A DNA stretch of 16,910 nt, taken from the NCBI GenBank assembly GCA_002480015.1, contig DLQD01000100.1, positions 1 through 16,910 of the forward strand, in the 5' to 3' direction. Made by a program: the position numbers and the translations under genes. Below the pieces are notes generated by a model. The model ran no database searches, had not been told where the DNA came from, and worked only from the letters and a program-made list of their open reading frames with translations. This document shows positions 8,066 through 16,910 of this stretch, piece after piece; position 1 is the stretch's first letter, and every line of letters begins with the position of its first letter. Source of the DNA: Opitutia bacterium UBA7441 (GTDB taxonomy: Bacteria > Verrucomicrobiota > Verrucomicrobiia > Opitutales > Coraliomargaritaceae).

Positions 8066-8087
8066 GCGGCCGGCGCCATCGTATTTT
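8046..8087 (+). terminator. Candidate terminator overlapping the end of the RluA-family gene
   Basis: A perfect 7-bp GC stem, GGCGCCG (8046-8052) with CGGCGCC (8071-8077), encloses an 18-base loop holding the stop codon. ATTTT follows 6 bases later. The large loop and short T-run make it weaker than a textbook terminator, but it sits where the four-gene operon should end. Confidence 0.4.
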
Positions 8088-8265
8088 GTCCGATGATTCT
8101 TCACACAGCCGAAGCCCTCTGCTTTGGTTCGTGGCTTTGCGCAGCAAGGCCCGCTTGCGGAACCCTAAGGCGCACAGCTAGAAACGAATTTCAAAATTGA
8201 GGAAAAAACTTGTTTGTCGTTCATTTAGCTTAGAGACGGCACTTGTAAGCAGTCAAAAATACTAT
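8088..8265. other. Structured non-coding stretch between the RluA gene and the transglycosylase
   Basis: No gene is evident here if the transglycosylase starts at 8266. Its left half is GC-rich and can fold. CCGAAGC (8109-8115) pairs with GCTTTGG (8121-8127). GGCTTTGC (8133-8140) pairs with GCAAGGCC (8144-8151) around a three-base loop, with one G-T pair. GGTTC (8126-8130) pairs with GAACC (8160-8164), enclosing that second hairpin. None of these is followed by a T-run. It could be a repeat element, a leader RNA or a small RNA. Confidence 0.4.
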
Positions 8266-8829
8266 ATGCCTGTAGTTATGTCTTTTGACTGTCAGTATCA
8301 TCGGGATGAAAGATTGCTCATCCGGATTGCTGTAGTTCTAGGAGTGGTTGCTGGGGTTTTGGCATTTGCACTCACGCACTCGTCAGGGGATCGATCAGAG
8401 AAAGTCTCGCCTGCAGAAGTCTGGAATTTTGTGTATGAACAAGCGCCTCATCGAGACCTAGATCCGGAGTTCGTCTATGCACTGGCTTGGGCGGAGAGCA
8501 GCCTAGATGCGCGCGCACGTAGTTCCGTCGCGCGAGGTATCATGCAACTCACTAAACCTGCTTGGCGTGAAGTCTGCGATGAGTCTTATCGTCAAGCTTG
8601 GGATTGGCGGACAAATATCCGCGTAGCCATCGACTACCTCGCTTTCTGCCGGGATTTCTTGAAATCGCACGACAGTTTCAGCTACCCATTGCTCGCTGCA
8701 GCCTATCGCTACGGGCCATATTATGTAAAAAATAAAAACTTTAATATCCTTCAGCTTAAGAAACCAAGGAATGAAGTGTATCGTCGCATTTTAGACGGGA
8801 ATATTCACCCTGTCGCACCGCCTCATTAA
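8266..8829 (+). CDS. Small membrane-anchored lytic transglycosylase (SLT domain)
   Basis: Predicted periplasmic enzyme that cleaves peptidoglycan glycan strands, forming 1,6-anhydro-muramyl ends. A single hydrophobic helix (about 18-37, LLIRIAVVLGVVAGVLAFAL) should anchor or export it. The SLT/goose-lysozyme-like domain then shows EFVYALAWAESSLDARAR with the catalytic glutamate (residue 77 from this start), SSVARGIMQLTKPAW matching the family's GxMQLMP block, and NIRVAIDYLAF and AAAYRYG in the last third. At 187 residues it is a minimal enzyme without extra domains. The start is uncertain: ATG at 8266 or 8278, or a TTG at 8197 that would add 23 residues. No Shine-Dalgarno site decides it. The flavoprotein gene follows 31 bases later. 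Confidence 0.83.
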   Translation: MPVVMSFDCQYHRDERLLIRIAVVLGVVAGVLAFALTHSSGDRSEKVSPAEVWNFVYEQAPHRDLDPEFVYALAWAESSLDARARSSVARGIMQLTKPAWREVCDESYRQAWDWRTNIRVAIDYLAFCRDFLKSHDSFSYPLLAAAYRYGPYYVKNKNFNILQLKKPRNEVYRRILDGNIHPVAPPH

Positions 8830-8860
8830 TAGGAAGTTTGCAAACGCTTCAGCTTGTTCC

Positions 8861-10066
8861 ATGATCTCAGACATAGTGCGCAATATTGCAATCATAGGTG
8901 GCGGTCCCGCCGGTCTCCGCGCAGCTGAAGTGGCTGCTGCGCAGGGCGTAGCGGTCACATTGTATGATGCCAAACCATCGGTCGGGCGAAAATTCCTTGT
9001 CGCTGGAAAGAGCGGCCTAAATCTGACTAACAGCGCGGAGTTCGAGGATTTCCTGGCACACTACTCGGGTCGGGATTTTCCGGCCGTGCTGTGGAGCAGC
9101 TACCTGAAAGCCTTCGACAATTATCACCTGAGCGAGTGGGCATCTGCCCTCGGCGTCGATACCTTTGCTGCATCCAGTGGGAAGGTGTTTCCTTTTTCAA
9201 AGAAAGCGGCACCGCTCCTACGACGTTGGGTGCTCCGTTTGCGGGACTTAGGCGTCCAGTTCCGGATGAAGCACCAATGGATTGGCCTGCGAAAAGAAGA
9301 AGCGGGCATCGCGCTCGAGTTTCTCAAAGACGATACGCGGATCAATGTTGTCTACGATGCCGTGATTCTCGCAATGGGCGGTGCTTCTTGGCCGCAGACT
9401 GGTTCGACGGGCTCCTGGGTTTCTATACTCGAAAAGTTGAAGATAGAAATTGTGCAGCTCCAATCCGCCAATTGCGGATGGGAATGTGACTGGACCCCCG
9501 GAACGCGCGAATTGGTCGAGGGTAAGCCATTGCAAAACCTGTGCGTGAGTGCTGGAGAGCACACACAGACAGGAGAACTTATGGTAACGCGTTATGGCTT
9601 TGAGGGTACGCCACTGTATGCACTTGGCTCGCAGCTAAGGAACATGGAGTCGCCCGCGATCGAAATCGATTTCAAGCCGACCTTTACGGAAGAAAGGCTC
9701 ATCGCAAAAATGGAGTCCGCGCGGCGCGACTTTTTCAAGGAAGCCGGACTACGCTGGAAACTGAACGAGACGGCCTGTGCGATCATCCGGCAGTTCCATG
9801 GGGAATTTGATTCGGCCGAAGCCTTGGCCAAAGTCGTCAAGTGCTGCCGCATCCCGCTCACACAAGCGCGTCCGATCGACGAAGCTATTTCCACGTCCGG
9901 GGGCGTGGCTTGGCGGGAACTCGATGCCAATCTCATGCTCAAGCAAATACCGGGTGTGTATTGCGCCGGCGAAATGATTGATTGGGAAGCACCGACAGGT
10001 GGCTTTCTTCTCCAAGGATGCTTTGTGACTGGTAACGTAGCCGGAGCTGCAGCGACTCGTATTTGA
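8861..10066 (+). CDS. HI0933/BaiN-type FAD-dependent flavoprotein (PP_4765-like)
   Basis: Predicted cytosolic NAD(P)/FAD-dependent oxidoreductase of unknown substrate. The N-terminus has the dinucleotide-binding loop IIGGGPAGLRAAE (11-23) with an acidic residue closing the second strand (LYD). AGKSGLNLTNS (48-58) is the hallmark of the HI0933 family. The C-terminus has YCAGEMIDWEAPTGGFLLQGCFVTGNVAG, the FAD-binding segment that ends these proteins. Its 401 residues fit the shorter PP_4765-like branch. The ATG at 8861 has no Shine-Dalgarno site at the usual distance; AGGAAG lies too far upstream. It may share a transcript with the transglycosylase, and the strong terminator at 10082-10112 follows. 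The function of this family is not well established, so no pathway is assigned. Confidence 0.85.
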   Translation: MISDIVRNIAIIGGGPAGLRAAEVAAAQGVAVTLYDAKPSVGRKFLVAGKSGLNLTNSAEFEDFLAHYSGRDFPAVLWSSYLKAFDNYHLSEWASALGVDTFAASSGKVFPFSKKAAPLLRRWVLRLRDLGVQFRMKHQWIGLRKEEAGIALEFLKDDTRINVVYDAVILAMGGASWPQTGSTGSWVSILEKLKIEIVQLQSANCGWECDWTPGTRELVEGKPLQNLCVSAGEHTQTGELMVTRYGFEGTPLYALGSQLRNMESPAIEIDFKPTFTEERLIAKMESARRDFFKEAGLRWKLNETACAIIRQFHGEFDSAEALAKVVKCCRIPLTQARPIDEAISTSGGVAWRELDANLMLKQIPGVYCAGEMIDWEAPTGGFLLQGCFVTGNVAGAAATRI

Positions 10067-10081
10067 GGAACAGTCTTCATG

Positions 10082-10112
10082 AAAAAAGCCCTCCGTTTCA
10101 GGAGGGCTTTTG
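10082..10112. terminator. Bidirectional intrinsic terminator between two convergent genes
   Basis: AAAAGCCCTCC (10084-10094) pairs perfectly with GGAGGGCTTTT (10101-10111) around the loop GTTTCA. The plus strand ends in TTTT and the minus strand in a run of six Ts, so it can stop transcription from the flavoprotein gene on the left and from ppdK on the right. Confidence 0.93.
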
Positions 10113-10132
10113 TTGGAATGTTGTTTGGACTC

Positions 10133-12880
<2,748 letters not shown>

Positions 12881-13069
12881 AAGATAACGACCTTTTTGGA
12901 TCGAGTTGTTGTAATGATCGCCACCAACTGGTAGCGAAGTTTGAAGAAAAGCGTAGCAAAGACATTTCGCTCTGCCTGTCAATGGATTAGGCGATAGCTA
13001 GATCGAAAGAATAAATTTTCTGCATTGTGATTGCTTCGCCCGCCCATTCGAGAATAAGAATCTATTTCG
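12881..13069. promoter_or_regulatory. Divergent control region between ppdK and tatC
   Basis: These 189 bases separate the two starts. Toward ppdK there is a consensus -35 TTGACA on the minus strand (rc of 12977-12982), but the downstream -10 candidates (TTGCTA at 17 bases, TACGCT at 21) are poor. Toward tatC, TTGCTT followed after 18 bases by TAAGAA is a weak candidate. A weak ribosome-binding site, AAAGG (rc of 12891-12895), serves ppdK. I see no riboswitch or recognisable operator. Confidence 0.35.
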
Positions 13070-13903
13070 ATGACTGCGTATCGAGAGCCATTAGAAGAGG
13101 AACCCAACGATCATGATCTGTCGGATCAGGGCATGAGTTTTCTCGAGCATCTGGAAGAGTTTCGCTGGACGGTGGCGCGGACTTTATTGGCCTTTATTAT
13201 TGGTGTCGGATTGGCTACATTATTCATTGGAGACATTGCAGAGTTTTTGAAACTGCCGATTCTCAGTGCTTACGGATCGTCCGAGTTAGTGGATGAGAAT
13301 CTCATCACCTATCGTCCGATGGGCGTGATCTCTGTCTTTATCCAGATCGCTGTGCTCTCGGGTTTGACGCTATCCATGCCTTTCGCCCTCTACTTCTTGG
13401 CCGCCTTTATTGCACCAGGTTTGACCGATAAGGAGCGCGGGGTTCTGAGGCCTGCATGTTTCGCGGCATTCCTGCTTTTCCTGTCGGGGGTGGCCTTTGC
13501 CTTTTTTGTCATACTCCCGCTCACGCTTTCCTTTTCCGTTCGCCTCAATCTCTATTTCGGATTCGACCTTTTTTGGGCGGCCTCGGAATACTACAGTATG
13601 GTGGTCTGGTTTTCACTCGCAATCGGGGCGTTCTTTCAATTTCCGCTCGTCATCGTGATTCTTGTCTATCTGGGCGTCATTCCAGTCGAGAAACTCAAAT
13701 CGATCCGCCGGGCTGTTTTCGTCGGCTTGATGGTTTTTTCCGCTTTTCTCACACCAGGTGGCGACTTCATCTCACTACCGATCACGACCGCTTTCATGTA
13801 TGGCCTCTATGAACTCGCTATCTGGGTCGGGGTGCGTGTCGAAAAGAAAAAGCGCGAGGGAGCGCTCGAGGATTGGGACGATTGGGACGATTGGGACGAG
13901 TAG
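13070..13903 (+). CDS. tatC: Sec-independent protein translocase subunit TatC
   Basis: TatC is the inner-membrane receptor of the twin-arginine pathway, which exports folded proteins. The 277-residue protein shows about six membrane helices. Its cytoplasmic N-terminus has MSFLEHLEEFRWTVART (22-38), where Glu30 and Arg32 match the signal-recognising HLIELR motif of E. coli (Glu15, Arg17). LTDKERGVLRP (118-128) carries the conserved Glu122 of the first cytoplasmic loop. FLTPGGDFISLPITTAFMYGLYE (226-248) replaces the more usual TPPD...P block. The N-terminus is about 15 residues longer than in E. coli and acidic. The C-terminus ends in three Asp-Trp-Asp units encoded by a 9-base tandem repeat. 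ATG at 13070 has no Shine-Dalgarno site. No tatA or tatB is present nearby, so those must be elsewhere. It converges on the small membrane-protein gene. Confidence 0.95.
   Translation: MTAYREPLEEEPNDHDLSDQGMSFLEHLEEFRWTVARTLLAFIIGVGLATLFIGDIAEFLKLPILSAYGSSELVDENLITYRPMGVISVFIQIAVLSGLTLSMPFALYFLAAFIAPGLTDKERGVLRPACFAAFLLFLSGVAFAFFVILPLTLSFSVRLNLYFGFDLFWAASEYYSMVVWFSLAIGAFFQFPLVIVILVYLGVIPVEKLKSIRRAVFVGLMVFSAFLTPGGDFISLPITTAFMYGLYELAIWVGVRVEKKKREGALEDWDDWDDWDE
13871..13897 (+). repeat. Three perfect 9-base tandem repeats in the tatC tail
   Basis: GATTGGGAC occurs three times without gap or mismatch and encodes Asp-Trp-Asp three times just before GAG TAG. The copy number can change by slippage without breaking the frame, since the unit is a multiple of three. 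Confidence 0.95.
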
Positions 13904-13916
13904 GCTCGTTGACGCG

Positions 13917-13943
13917 AAAAAGGCCGTCCACAAGTGGACGGCC
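13917..13943 (-). terminator. Intrinsic terminator of the small membrane-protein gene
   Basis: GGCCGTCCA (13922-13930) pairs perfectly with TGGACGGCC (13935-13943) around CAAG. Read on the minus strand, the stem is followed by five Ts (AAAAA at 13917-13921). The plus-strand side lacks a T-run (TGTGTAG), so it mainly ends minus-strand transcription, although it may also slow tatC readthrough. Confidence 0.9.
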
Positions 13944-13969
13944 TGTGTAGAATCTTCTAAAATTCTCAG

Positions 13970-14215
13970 CTAAGCGGCTTTCTTCTGTTTCTTTTGGTCA
14001 ATTAGAACGACCATGAACATGTGGTAAGCGAACCAAAAGACCGCAGTGATCGGCACCGCCGTAAAGCAGGCCTGAGCTTGCGCGATGAGGGGATCTTGCG
14101 AGAACGTGAAAGGACGGAGCAAATAGGACATCAGGATAAAGACTAGCAGTGTGAGCACGGCTCCGATCAGCAGATGTGTCTTAGTCAGTAATTTTTGGTA
14201 AGGCGCGTTTTCCAT
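13970..14215 (-). CDS. Small two-helix membrane protein of unknown function
   Basis: I do not recognise this 81-residue protein. It has two hydrophobic stretches, about 15-36 (LLIGAVLTLLVFILMSYLL) and about 52-74 (TAVPITAVFWFAYHMFMVVLI). A short loop with FTFSQDPLIAQAQACF joins them, and it ends in the basic tail DQKKQKKAA. This pattern suggests both ends in the cytoplasm. ATG at 14215 has no well-spaced Shine-Dalgarno site; AGGTGG lies about 18 bases away. It follows tlyA on the same strand after 69 bases and ends 26 bases from its own terminator, which supports it being a real expressed gene. Its conservation beside tlyA or tatC in relatives would be the best clue to its job. Confidence 0.7.
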   Translation of the reverse strand: MENAPYQKLLTKTHLLIGAVLTLLVFILMSYLLRPFTFSQDPLIAQAQACFTAVPITAVFWFAYHMFMVVLIDQKKQKKAA

Positions 14216-14284
14216 TAGTGATTAGAAAGAATTCCACCTGCCGCCGCTGTCAAAGCGAAAGTTATATTAAAATGCCCGTGAAAC

Positions 14285-15037
14285 CTAGACTCGCCGCAGA
14301 CCGAGTAGGAACTCTCGGTTGCCATCGGTGCCTTTGATCGGGGAGTCCATGGTGCCGATTAACTCGGCTCCCGGGAGTTCTCTCAGGGCGAAATTCTGGA
14401 TCGTAGCCAGCACCCGCTCGTGGATCGCCTCATCACGAATAATGCCGCGTCCGGCGTCGACCTCGTTTTTTTCGGCTTCGAACTGTGGTTTGACCAGTGC
14501 AATCAGGCAGCCGCCGGGTTCGATGAACTGCCATACGGCTGGCAGCACCTTGGTCAGCGAAATGAAGGAGAGATCCATGACGATGCGGGGATAACTGGGC
14601 TGGGGGAGGTCGCCCGGCTGGAGGTGGCGCGCATTGGTCTTTTCCAGATTGGTCACGCGGTCATCCTGAATCAGCTTGTTATGCATCTGCGCGCGGCCCA
14701 CGTCAACGCAGGTCGCACTGATTGCGCCGCGCTGCAGGCAGCAATCAGTAAATCCGCCGGTTGAGGCGCCCACATCGAGGATGGGGAGCCCCTGCACCGA
14801 GATATTGAAGCGGTCAAGGAAGCCTTCCAGTTTCTCCCCCCCGCGGCTGACGAAGCGCGGCGGTGCTTCAACGGTGAGCTCGCTATCCTGAGGGAAACTA
14901 CGGCCGGGCTTGTCAAGGCGCTCCGTGCCGAGTTTAACCTTGCCGGCGAGGATGAGCGCCTTGGCCTGTGAGCGCGAGTCGGCCAAGCCCTTTGCGACGA
15001 GCAGTTCGTCGAGACGCTGTTTGGGAGACTTGGCCAT
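14285..15037 (-). CDS. tlyA: TlyA-family rRNA 2'-O-methyltransferase
   Basis: TlyA proteins methylate ribose 2'-hydroxyls of rRNA using S-adenosylmethionine; in mycobacteria loss gives capreomycin resistance. They are often labelled hemolysins. The 250-residue protein has an N-terminal S4 RNA-binding domain (RLDELLVAKGLADSRSQAK, 8-26) and an FtsJ-like methyltransferase domain. The latter shows SRGGEKL with Lys69, the SAM loop DVGASTGGFTD (88-98), MDLSFIS with Asp155, KPQFEA with Lys183 and REFLLGL with Glu242. Together these make the expected K-D-K-E catalytic set. ATG at 15037 is 3 bases after the stop of the upstream channel gene, so the two are surely cotranscribed. No Shine-Dalgarno site is visible. 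Which rRNA positions it modifies cannot be told from sequence. Confidence 0.93.
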   Translation of the reverse strand: MAKSPKQRLDELLVAKGLADSRSQAKALILAGKVKLGTERLDKPGRSFPQDSELTVEAPPRFVSRGGEKLEGFLDRFNISVQGLPILDVGASTGGFTDCCLQRGAISATCVDVGRAQMHNKLIQDDRVTNLEKTNARHLQPGDLPQPSYPRIVMDLSFISLTKVLPAVWQFIEPGGCLIALVKPQFEAEKNEVDAGRGIIRDEAIHERVLATIQNFALRELPGAELIGTMDSPIKGTDGNREFLLGLRRV

Positions 15038-15040
15038 CGT

Positions 15041-16309
15041 TTATTCGGGGTCGGGCGCCTTGCGATTAACCGTCAATACTTCGCTGGAACGGATGTGTAA
15101 ATCGCGCTGCGGGAAGGGGATTTCGATATTATGTTCTTTAAAGATATCCCAGACTTTCAATAGGATCTCACTCTTGATATTCGAGACGCCATTTGCGGGA
15201 TCACCCACCCAGAAGCGAAGTTCGAGATCGACCGAACTCTCGCCAAAACCCTTGAGTAAACAAGCCGGTGCCGGGTTTTTCAATACGCGGTCGATACTGT
15301 TGGTGACTTCAAGAATCAAGCGGATGCATTCATGGGGGTCGGCATTATAAGAGACACCTATCGGCACCCGCAGCCGCACCAGCTCGTCGGTGAATGACCA
15401 GTTAATCACGCGCTGGGTGATCAAATCTTCATTTGGAATCAAGTGCTCAGTGCCATCGCGAGTAATGACCGAGGCATAGCGTGCACGCAGGTTGTTAATC
15501 CACCCGTAGCTTCCTTCGATTTCGATGACGTCGCCCGGTTTAATCGAATTATCGAGTAGCAGGATAATACCGCTCACAAAGTTGGAGACGACCTTTTGCA
15601 AGCCGAAGCCGAGACCGAGGCCCACAGCACCACCCAAGACGGTGAGGCTCGAGAGATTGATCCCCATCGAACTGAGTGCAACCATCGTAGCCGCCACGAT
15701 GAAAGTGATGCGGATGATTTTGACGATCAGCACTCTGAGAGACGGACTCAGGCGTTTCAGTCCTTGCACCTGTCCCTCCACGATGCGGGCGATTCCCAAG
15801 CTGACCCAGAGTGTCAGTGCGAAAGCAAGGGTGCCTGCAGCGATGCCCCAGGCGGAAATCGTGATGTCGCCCAAGTTAAATTCTACCGACTTAATGGCGG
15901 CGATGCTTCCCTCCGCAGATGCGATCGCGTTGAGCATCGTGATTGCGTAGAGAACAAATGCAGCTGAGCGTGCCCAAAACCTCTCTCGAAGCAGGCTGCA
16001 GACGAGGCCGATCGCGATCCAGAGTCCTCCGAGGAAGGCGAAGAAGCGCAAAAAGCTATCGCTCCAAGCGGTAAACTCAAAGATGACAACGAACAGCACA
16101 ACGCTAAGCCATGTCGCCAGAAAGCTTATGTTTCGCTGTAGCCAGAGTAGGGGTGAGGTTTTATCCGTGTTTTGAGTGGAAACCGATAGCCTTAAATATT
16201 TGGAGAAGACGATTAGGATGACGAAGATGGCCGCGAGCTGCCAAGCATCGTGTATGACGAAACGCCCAGTCGGTAGGAGGAGATCTCCCCATATATTCAG
16301 TAGGTCCAT
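15041..16309 (-). CDS. MscS-family small-conductance mechanosensitive channel
   Basis: Predicted inner-membrane channel that opens under membrane tension to release solutes on osmotic downshock. Several N-terminal helices (about 20-38, 62-80, 88-106, 113-130, 152-175, 195-215) precede the pore helix. The pore helix is the glycine/alanine-rich stretch about 222-250 with GGAVGLGLGFGLQKVVSNFVSG, then LLLDNSIKPGDVIEIEG. The last ~165 residues form the cytoplasmic beta and alpha/beta vestibule (VITRDGTEHLIPNEDLITQRVINWS, ending IEIPFPQRDLHI). At 422 residues it is longer than E. coli MscS because of the extra N-terminal helices. ATG at 16309 has no Shine-Dalgarno site; a possible -10 TAGATT lies 6 bases upstream. 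It is the first gene of the mscS-tlyA pair and diverges from the PQQ dehydrogenase gene. Confidence 0.93.
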   Translation of the reverse strand: MDLLNIWGDLLLPTGRFVIHDAWQLAAIFVILIVFSKYLRLSVSTQNTDKTSPLLWLQRNISFLATWLSVVLFVVIFEFTAWSDSFLRFFAFLGGLWIAIGLVCSLLRERFWARSAAFVLYAITMLNAIASAEGSIAAIKSVEFNLGDITISAWGIAAGTLAFALTLWVSLGIARIVEGQVQGLKRLSPSLRVLIVKIIRITFIVAATMVALSSMGINLSSLTVLGGAVGLGLGFGLQKVVSNFVSGIILLLDNSIKPGDVIEIEGSYGWINNLRARYASVITRDGTEHLIPNEDLITQRVINWSFTDELVRLRVPIGVSYNADPHECIRLILEVTNSIDRVLKNPAPACLLKGFGESSVDLELRFWVGDPANGVSNIKSEILLKVWDIFKEHNIEIPFPQRDLHIRSSEVLTVNRKAPDPE

Positions 16310-16386
16310 TTGTGTAATCTAGGGGCGCGTTCATTAAGGTCGCAATCTTTTTGCAAATTCTAAAACTGCCCACAAACTACGTCTGA

Positions 16387-16910
16387 GTGTATCGCATCCT
16401 ACTATCTATTTTCTGTCTGAGCACGAGCGCATTAGCCCAAAACCAAATCGGAAAGGGCGCGGTCCAGGCACTCTACCAACAGCATTGCATGAGTTGCCAT
16501 ACTGAGACTCTGGATGGTGGCTTGGGTCGCTCGCTTTTAGAGCCAGCGGCATGGAAGCAGGTCGGTGAAGATATTAGCTTTATCGAGTATGTGCAGCAGG
16601 GCAATCTCTCCATGGGGATGCCGGCTTTTGAGGAGGCCTTGTCCGTCGCTGAAATCCGATCGCTAGAGATTTACATTAGCGAGATGCGGCTGCAAGCGAA
16701 CCGGGACGGTAGTGAGCCACTTGTCCGTAAGGATGGAGAGGTCTACACTGCTGGGGGATACAGTTTCCGCCTGGAGACCGTCGTCGACGGCTTAAATCTG
16801 CCTTGGTCTATTGCTTTTTTTGAAAAGGACAAAGCCTTGATTACCGAGCGAAAGGGCACACTTCGACTTTGGGATAAGGGTGCTCTGAGTGATCCGATTA
16901 TCGGCACACC
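16387..16910 (+). CDS. Secreted cytochrome c fused to PQQ-type sugar dehydrogenase, cut by window end
   Basis: Only the first 174 residues are present. The start is GTG at 16387, directly after an in-frame TGA (16384-16386). It gives a clean signal peptide, MYRILLSIFCLSTSALA, with cleavage likely before QNQ. A c-type haem domain follows: the haem-binding motif Cys34-Met-Ser-Cys37-His38, and GMPAF with Met78 as likely sixth ligand, ending near residue 100. From about 125 the sequence (FRLETVVDGLNLPWSIAFF, ITERKGTLRLWDKG) matches the opening blade of the glucose/sorbosone dehydrogenase family (aldose sugar dehydrogenase, YliI-like). It should oxidise sugars in the periplasm and pass electrons to the attached haem. 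The PQQ-site residues lie beyond the window. No Shine-Dalgarno site is visible. It diverges from the channel gene across 77 bases. Confidence 0.85.
   Translation, partial: MYRILLSIFCLSTSALAQNQIGKGAVQALYQQHCMSCHTETLDGGLGRSLLEPAAWKQVGEDISFIEYVQQGNLSMGMPAFEEALSVAEIRSLEIYISEMRLQANRDGSEPLVRKDGEVYTAGGYSFRLETVVDGLNLPWSIAFFEKDKALITERKGTLRLWDKGALSDPIIGT

Noticed and set aside
8197..8265. TTG start for the lytic transglycosylase
   Set aside because: It would place 23 extra residues before the membrane helix with no Shine-Dalgarno site. Two ATGs nearer the helix are more likely, although this is not proven.
8836..8845. GTTTGCAAAC palindrome upstream of the flavoprotein gene as an operator
   Set aside because: A 10-base palindrome is expected by chance at this scale, and no matching regulator or second site is visible.
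12881..12982. Extra 34-residue N-terminus for PpdK from the ATG at 12982
   Set aside because: The segment has no family similarity, covers the likely promoter region, and the later ATG has a weak ribosome-binding site and a plausible start.

Overview
This window is from the chromosome of a Gram-negative, envelope-rich bacterium. A TolC-type outer-membrane protein, a TonB-like energy transducer, TatC, a membrane-anchored lytic transglycosylase and a periplasmic haem/PQQ enzyme all imply an outer membrane. Gene style and mix (PPDK with a lysine-rich N-terminus, HemL with the EPYPAN variant, a cytochrome c-PQQ dehydrogenase fusion, few Shine-Dalgarno sites) fit Verrucomicrobiota, perhaps Opitutae/Coraliomargarita-like. 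That is a judgement from style, not a proven placement. I see no rRNA, tRNA, CRISPR array, intact insertion sequence or prophage.

Layout. Bases 1-376 hold no intact gene, only a possible gene tail ending at 43 and a possible decayed gene ending at 349. A minus-strand block follows: nadE (NAD+ synthase), hemL (tetrapyrrole synthesis) and msrA (methionine sulfoxide repair). Divergent from nadE is a tightly packed plus-strand operon: a TolC-family protein, maf (nucleotide pyrophosphatase), a TonB-like transducer and an RluA-family pseudouridine synthase, with gaps of 5 to about 50 bases. A GC-rich hairpin sits at its end. Bases 8066-8265 are a non-coding, structured stretch. Next on the plus strand are a small lytic transglycosylase and an HI0933-type flavoprotein. 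A strong bidirectional terminator (10082-10112) separates them from the convergent ppdK gene.

The ppdK gene (minus) and tatC (plus) diverge from a 189-base intergenic region. tatC ends in a three-copy 9-base repeat and converges on a minus-strand group: a mechanosensitive channel, tlyA and a small two-helix membrane protein. That group ends at a terminator at 13917-13943. At the right edge, divergent from the channel gene, is the start of a secreted cytochrome c fused to a PQQ sugar dehydrogenase, cut by the window end.

The functions are mainly housekeeping: cofactor synthesis (NAD, haem), PEP/pyruvate interconversion, protein export, RNA modification, envelope upkeep and osmotic protection. 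I found no convincing defence system or other novel multi-gene system. The best leads are the N-terminal haem fusion, the TonB-like protein without ExbB/ExbD, the repeat-built TatC tail, the structured RNA-like stretch after the RluA gene, and the scarcity of Shine-Dalgarno sequences.
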